The notes beneath the pieces were generated by a model that was given only the letters and a program-made list of their open reading frames with translations, had not been told where the DNA came from and did no database searches. Source: Thamnocephalis sphaerospora (taxonomy: Eukaryota > Zoopagomycota > Zoopagomycetes > Zoopagales > Sigmoideomycetaceae). From it: 28,131 nt of DNA. Of this stretch, positions 23,032-28,131 are shown in pieces (positions within the stretch are counted from its first letter, which is position 1; every line of letters begins with the position of its first letter). The stretch covers positions 1-28,131 of the forward strand of contig KZ992586.1 of the NCBI GenBank assembly GCA_003614735.1. Reading direction: 5' to 3'. Position numbers and translations under genes: made by a program.

Positions 23032-24699
23032 CTAGTGGCCCTGCTCGAGAAACCCCTTGGCATAGGCTACCAGGCCGGCCGTGGACGCGTCATGCTCGCG
23101 CTCGCCAAGCGGCACCTCACCGCGCAGCTCGCCGAGCACATTCTTGGCCAGGACCTTGCCCAGCTCCACACCCCACTGGTCGTACGAGTTGATCTGCCAG
23201 ATGGCGCCCTGAACAAAGATTTTGTGCTCGTAGAGAGCAATCAGCGCACCCAGCGCAGCCGGCGTAAGTGCACCGCGCACCAGCAGCGTGTTGGTCGGCC
23301 GGTTGCCCTCAAACACACGGTGCGGTGCCAGATCGGCGGGCGTCTCGGCCAGCGCTGCCTCCAGCGGCTTGCCGCGCATCAGCGCCTCGGGCTGGGCCAG
23401 CAGATTGGCCAGCAGAATCTCGTGGTGAGCGTTGTTGGCAATGGGATTGTGCGTGCGCAGCGGCGCGATAAAATCGCACGGCACAAGACGCGTGCCCTGG
23501 TGAATCAGCTGGTAAAAGGCATGCTGACCATTGGTGCCTGGCTCGCCCCAAAGCACCGGGCCGGTGGCGTAGTTGACACGCTCGCCGTTGCGCGTCACAT
23601 ACTTGCCGTTGGACTCCATGTCCGCCTGCTGCAGGTAGGCAGGCAGACGGCCCAGATACTGGTCGTAGGGCAGCACTGCGTGCGTGGCAGCGCCGAAAAA
23701 GTCGCCATACCAGACGCCCAGCAGACCCAGCAGCACCGGCAGGTTCTCGCGCAGTGGCGTTTCGGCAAAGTGGCGGTCCATAGCCTCGGCACCGCGCAAC
23801 AGCGCCTCGAAATGCTCAAAGCCCACGTGGATGGCAATGCTGAGGCCAATCGCCGACCAGAGCGAGTAACGGCCACCGACCCAGTCCCAGAAGCGGAACA
23901 CGTTTTCGGGCGCAATGCCAAATTCGCCGGTGGCCTTGAGGTTGGTGGACAGAGCGATAAAGTGCTTGGCCACATGCGCCGGGTCCGACGCCTGCGTGAG
24001 GAACCATGCCTTGGCCGAGTTGGCGTTGCGGATCGTCTCAATGGTGGTGAAGGTCTTACTGGCCACGATAAACACAGTGGTCTCCGGGTTGACACGCTTG
24101 AGCACCTCGGCCAAGTGGGTTCCGTCCACGTTTGAGACAAAGTGCGCATTAGGACCGGTGCCCTGATACGGCGTAAGCGCCTGGCACACCATGGCAGGGC
24201 CAAGGTCGCTGCCGCCAATGCCAATGTTGACCACGTCGGTGATGCGCTTGCCGGTATAGCCGGTCCATACGCCTTCGCGGATGGCATCGGCGCAGCGCTT
24301 CATCTGGCCCAGCACGTCGCGCACTTCGCCATCGACCGACTGACCGCTGGCATCCTTGAACGCGCGCCAGCCTGACACGTTGCGCAGCGCCACGTGCAGC
24401 ACAGAGCGGTGCTCGGTAAAGTTGATGGGATCGCCGTTGAACATGCTGTCGCGCAGACTCGCCACGCCCGTCGCCTCAGCGAGCTGGACCAGCAGATCGA
24501 GCGTCTCGTCCGTCACCAGATTCTTGGAGTAATCGACCAGCAGCGTCGTGTCGGTGGCGGCATCCTTGAATTCGCTCGAGTAGCGCTGGAAACGCGTGGC
24601 ATCCGCCGCAAACAGGTCGGCCAGCTTGAGAGCCTTGCCCTGGCTGTCATAGTGCTGCTGCAGTGCCTTCCAAGCGGGCAACTCGGTGAGACTGGCCAT
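23032..24699 (-). CDS. PGI1: Glucose-6-phosphate isomerase
   Basis: Intronless, 555 aa, the usual length for eukaryotic cytosolic phosphoglucose isomerase, which interconverts glucose 6-phosphate and fructose 6-phosphate in glycolysis and gluconeogenesis. The fold is complete: DYSKNLV (56-62), [11 protein letters not shown] (158-168), the phosphate loop SKTFTT (214-219), R277 in [12 protein letters not shown], base E362 in DMESNGK, ring-opening H393 in [19 protein letters not shown], and K515 in [11 protein letters not shown]. The frame is open 42 codons further upstream, but without a better ATG; 24699 gives the normal N-terminus ([10 protein letters not shown]). A TATA-like element lies about 105 bp upstream. 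The absence of introns contrasts with the 4-7 introns of the NOL11-like, NOT2 and RFX genes. Confidence 0.97.
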   Translation of the reverse strand: MASLTELPAWKALQQHYDSQGKALKLADLFAADATRFQRYSSEFKDAATDTTLLVDYSKNLVTDETLDLLVQLAEATGVASLRDSMFNGDPINFTEHRSVLHVALRNVSGWRAFKDASGQSVDGEVRDVLGQMKRCADAIREGVWTGYTGKRITDVVNIGIGGSDLGPAMVCQALTPYQGTGPNAHFVSNVDGTHLAEVLKRVNPETTVFIVASKTFTTIETIRNANSAKAWFLTQASDPAHVAKHFIALSTNLKATGEFGIAPENVFRFWDWVGGRYSLWSAIGLSIAIHVGFEHFEALLRGAEAMDRHFAETPLRENLPVLLGLLGVWYGDFFGAATHAVLPYDQYLGRLPAYLQQADMESNGKYVTRNGERVNYATGPVLWGEPGTNGQHAFYQLIHQGTRLVPCDFIAPLRTHNPIANNAHHEILLANLLAQPEALMRGKPLEAALAETPADLAPHRVFEGNRPTNTLLVRGALTPAALGALIALYEHKIFVQGAIWQINSYDQWGVELGKVLAKNVLGELRGEVPLGEREHDASTAGLVAYAKGFLEQGH

Positions 24700-25683
24700 G
24701 ATGAGTGGTATGCGGGCTAGACAAGCGGCAGGAGGAGACGGGGGCAGCAACAGGTGGTCAGTGGCGGTGCTGGTGACGCAGCTGGTGCCTCGCTGGCCCA
24801 GACTATATAGGAGCGCCAGCCCCACTTGGACTGTGCCTCGATGACGTCAGCTATAACTGAATGCATGATAAACACCATGCCACTTGGTCTGCCACGTCGC
24901 GACAGACGGTGATACCAAGCAAGGCGCCGGCAATACTCGTCGACGGATCGTAGCAGCCAACGCGCATTATCGCGGTCGCCTATGCACACGCTTCTCCGAC
25001 GACAGGCGGAGATGCAGGATCGCACACTGGACACGATAGACTAACGCAGAGCGTGCGAAGAAGACTGTGATGTTTGATAAGTGTGGGCGGAGCAAGCAAA
25101 TGGAGGAAGAGCACTCAGGGGAGGACGCAGGAGCAAACAGACCGACACAGCGGCTAGACGACCGCGCAAGTATGCGCGCAGGCAGGCAGACAGACCTGCG
25201 CCGGTGCGGCTGGTTTAGCAGTAGCAACGGCAGTGGATGGGGAAGACAAGAGCAGTGGGACAAACAAGGCAAACAGTAGACGATGCACACAAAGGCGGAG
25301 AAAAGAATGCGTTCGCGGCGACGAGAAATAATGAGCTCACAGGCGAGAAAGTGCAGCGTAACGAAAAAATAGGCCCGCACGGGCATGGCCGCGGAGAAGG
25401 CGCGCACGCGCATGTATGCACGGCTTTCACCGCCACGGGCACCGCTGGCCTACCGGGATGGTGCATGGCGGCCACCGGCAGATGGTGTATCCGGCCATCC
25501 GGACTTGCCAGCAGCTAGCGTGAGACAAAGCGACAGCCACCGCGGTAGTGGGTGCCAACGGACGCAAAACATCGTCGCGGCCAACGTCGGTGGTGGTGTC
25601 GACCTACGGGCGACGCCTTGGTCTTTCCTCGGCCCGGGCAAACGGCCTAGCGCTTACTTGTCCCGAGCACCGGGTACCGTCCA
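24700..25683. other. Intergenic: isomerase promoter and NOT2 3' region
   Basis: A 984-bp gap between two minus-strand genes. The frames here have no domains. The part next to the isomerase carries the TATA-like element; the minus strand around 25200-25300 is pyrimidine-rich. A short GGCA/GACA repeat lies at about 25179-25195. No AATAAA was found for the NOT2 gene. Confidence 0.5.
24803..24810 (-). promoter_or_regulatory. TATA-like element of glucose-6-phosphate isomerase
   Basis: CTATATAG (palindromic) lies about 105 bp upstream of the isomerase ATG. A TATA-containing promoter fits a strongly expressed glycolytic gene. Confidence 0.5.
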
Positions 25684-27969
25684 TCAAAGGCTGTTGCCCA
25701 CGTACTGGCCGCTTGTGCCGCCCAGTACGGTGTGCCCGGTGGTGCCAACCATGCCGCCTAGACCCATGAGCGATGCGGTGGCACCGGCACCGGTAGGCGT
25801 GGAAAGCATGGGCCCGACTCCCGCAGTGCCCACACCCGGTGCTGTCCCGGCCATCAGGCCGGCGGCGGTGGCCAAAGGCCCTAGGTTGCTCATGGCACCC
25901 ATGCCCATGCCAGAGCCTTGGCCGGCGGCGGCGGCGGCGGTAGTGGCGCCCGTTGCCAGTGCACCCAGCGTACCAAGGGTACCGCCAGCTGCCATCAGCG
26001 ACCCGCGCTCCTCCAGTGCCTCGTAGGCAATCACCATGTCCTTGGTAACACGCTGCCATGCGGTCGGATCAAACAGCACATAACGACCGCGCTCGTGCGT
26101 GGCCGTCTTTTGTACTGGCTCTGGTGCCGTCGAGTCCTTGGTCAACCAAAGCCGCAGCTCCTTGTGATACCGCCAGCTCCGCGTGTACAATTCTTGTGCG
26201 GCAGCATCCTGTAATACATCCTGCGGCATGGCATAAAAGATGTAAAATAGCGTCTCTTCCGAAAAGACCGACATCTTTTGTTGTGCAGGCGGCGCAGGCT
26301 GCATCAGGTAGCAAGGCGGTAAACGGTACTCTGGCTCGATCGGCAACTGACAGGGTTCTGTTACTGTGGACGTCACGGTGGTGTAGAGCGGGCTGGTGGA
26401 TCCGCCGCAAACAAAGCGCAAGGCTGGTCAGCATCGCCACAGAATCGGTGGCCTGTGCTTAGGATAGCACTCACTCTCCAAGATTCAGATTTACACCAAG
26501 ATTGGTTAGATCGCTGCCGAGATGCAGCATGGTCAAATCGCCATTCGCCTGGATGACTTCGCGCAAGGCCAACAGCCGCCACCGCTGGGCCGGATCAGCC
26601 GAAAATGCCGCTGCTGATGGCGAGGTGCCAACGCTGCTTCCATGCGATGGATGTGCGGATAGACCAGATGTAGGCGGCACCAATGCTGCTGCCGGTGCCG
26701 ATCCCAACTGTCGCAATGCCGGCAATGTGGTGGACACGGACGCCGCGTCAAGCAGCGGCCACTCGCTTGCTGTCATAGCTGCCGTTAATGCCGCCGTCCC
26801 TGCCTCTGTCGCTGCCAAAGACAGTGATGGATTTGCGACCTGTGGTGATGCCGTCTCAGACTACAAGTAGATGCGTCGCCAAAACTGTAAGCATGTCGAC
26901 TGCCATTGCGCCATCTCAGTGCTACCCACTGCATTTGCTGCATCCAGCACCGATCGTACGCCACTTAGTGCGCTCTTGCCACTGGCTGGCGCGCTTTTTT
27001 CCAGGGACAATCCGCTTTCCTGTGTGCTGCCTTCGTGCGATAGTGAAATGCCTGCATACCCGAAAACACCCAATAAAGCGTGAATAACGCAGACACATTT
27101 TGCGCGGCGCACACAGGCATCGCCATACCGTTGACGCCATTGGCTAATGGCGATTGAACGATGCCCACAAACTCGGATGCTCCGCTGGCGTCATGCTCGT
27201 GACTTGTCGATCCTTTTGCGCTCAAGTCGCCGTCGCTGCCGCTGAGGGCGGGAAAATCGTCCAGGGTAAATTCATTTGTTTTCCGCTGACTGGCGTTGGC
27301 GCTACCCGGCGGTATACTTGTCGACATAGCGTTAAGCTCCGATGACAGCCCGCCTAGCGTGTTGAGCAAGCTTGCCGATGACGATGGCGGCGATGGGGAT
27401 GATGCATGTGCAGTACCAGCGCCACTGCCGCTGTGTACAGGGTGTATTGCGTGTGGTGGATGCATCGAGGTTACTGAGCTTGCATAGCCTATTTGTGCTG
27501 TCGTCACCGCCGCATTCATTGACAAGGAGCCTAGCGCAGATGCCAAACTGGCCGATGTACTGGCCAGAGTCACATCGCTGCCGTTGGGCGTCGCATGACT
27601 ACCACCGCTCTGACTGCTAGGTGTGTTTGAAGCTGTTGCACCCAGCGCCGGGAATTCCGACATATCCAGCACAGCGGGCGGCCGATTCCGCGGCTGCTGC
27701 TTTACCGCCAGTGACGGCGGAAATGCCCATGATGCTGCTGGCGCCTGCGTGGCTGGACGCGAAAAAGATTGTGGCCGTACACGGAGCGTCAACACGCTGC
27801 ACCGCGCAATGCATACAAGCCTAGTATACCTACCGATGCGATTTGTGGTTACCCCTGGTCGACTAGGACTAGATTGATGCGTTCGGACCGCAGCGCTAGA
27901 CAATGGCGGAAATGCGCTATTGGCTGTTCGAGCCGCGGCCGAGGCAGAGGCTGGACGGCCGCCACCCAT
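25684..27969 (-). CDS. NOT2: CCR4-NOT transcription complex subunit NOT2 (CNOT2)
   Basis: Minus-strand exons: 27969-27834, 27752-27129, 27051-26930, 26839-26475, 26392-25684 (1956 bp, 651 aa), all in frame. NOT2 is a core scaffold of the CCR4-NOT deadenylase complex. Evidence: two short acidic motifs typical of CNOT2 N-termini (DMSEFPALG and LDDFPALSGS), the conserved LTMLHLGSDLTNLGVNLN block, and a C-terminal NOT box (about 425-545) with EETLFYIFYAMPQDVLQ, AAAQELYTRSWRYHKELRLWLT, ERGRYVLFDP and IAYEALEER. Beyond the NOT box a Gly/Ala/Met-rich tail of about 105 residues continues to the stop, whereas human CNOT2 ends soon after. Intron 1 (81 bp, GTAGGT to CCAG) has no stop and is a multiple of three, so it is the least certain. 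The start is provisional: only 162 bp remain upstream, out-of-frame ATGs precede it, and an acceptor at 27951 could link to an exon beyond the window. Confidence 0.88.
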
Positions 27970-28131
27970 TCCGTCGACAGCGACAGTAGCCGCGACATCG
28001 CGGCATTAGCGACCATGTATGCCCGCTCTTTGTTCGCCGTCATACACAGACACGCGTGCGCATACACACACATACATACACACGCACCCACCTTCGCACA
28101 TTCACCTACTTTTGCCTACGGTGCGCTTCAC
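27970..28131. other. Right edge: 5' region of NOT2, CA-rich repeat
   Basis: Contains an AC/CATA-rich simple repeat (about 28041-28090), which reads GT/TATG-rich on the NOT2 sense strand. Donor-like strings (GTAGGT, GTGGGT on the minus strand, about 28095-28110) and a CTAAT motif near 28004-28008 leave open a first intron with an upstream exon outside the window. Confidence 0.4.

Overview
This window is nuclear DNA from a eukaryote and is most likely fungal. The genes contain short spliceosomal introns (57-153 bp, mostly 60-90) with GTRNGT-type donors, frequent CTAAC/TTAAC/CTAAT branch-like motifs and YAG acceptors. Fungal signs are an aspartate-semialdehyde dehydrogenase of the fungal type, an Hst3/Hst4-like sirtuin and an RFX factor. 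I cannot fix the phylum. No operons, tRNAs, transposons or CRISPR arrays were found.

Layout from left to right: a flavin amine oxidase without introns (+, 448-1860) faces a three-exon paralogue (-, 2139-3748) tail to tail. Next is an Hst3/Hst4-type sirtuin (-, 5662-7278). I infer that an 89-bp intron joins it to the 426-aa low-complexity ORF below it (4316-5596), giving one 931-aa protein. After 2.1 kb without a recognisable gene comes aspartate-semialdehyde dehydrogenase (+, 9424-10730, two exons). It converges on an eight-exon RFX-family transcription factor (-, 11189-14938). A 4.4-kb block rich in microsatellites follows, with no supportable gene. Then come an eight-exon NOL11-like SSU-processome protein (+, 19364-22850), intronless glucose-6-phosphate isomerase (-, 23032-24699) and a five-exon NOT2/CNOT2 subunit of CCR4-NOT (-, 25684-27969, 5' end uncertain).

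The exon models were built by hand. Every junction keeps frame, and every spliced length is a multiple of three. The genes do not form a pathway. Two are housekeeping metabolic genes, one is for ribosome biogenesis, and several act in gene expression or chromatin (sirtuin, RFX, NOT2, possibly the amine oxidases). Convergent neighbours lie 181-458 bp apart. Divergent pairs are separated by 2.1 and 4.4 kb.

Main points for a second look: the second amine oxidase has Leu where the family has its near-invariant flavin-site Lys; retention of the sirtuin's second intron would switch between a short and a long protein; and the 4.4-kb repeat-rich divergent intergenic block is unexplained.
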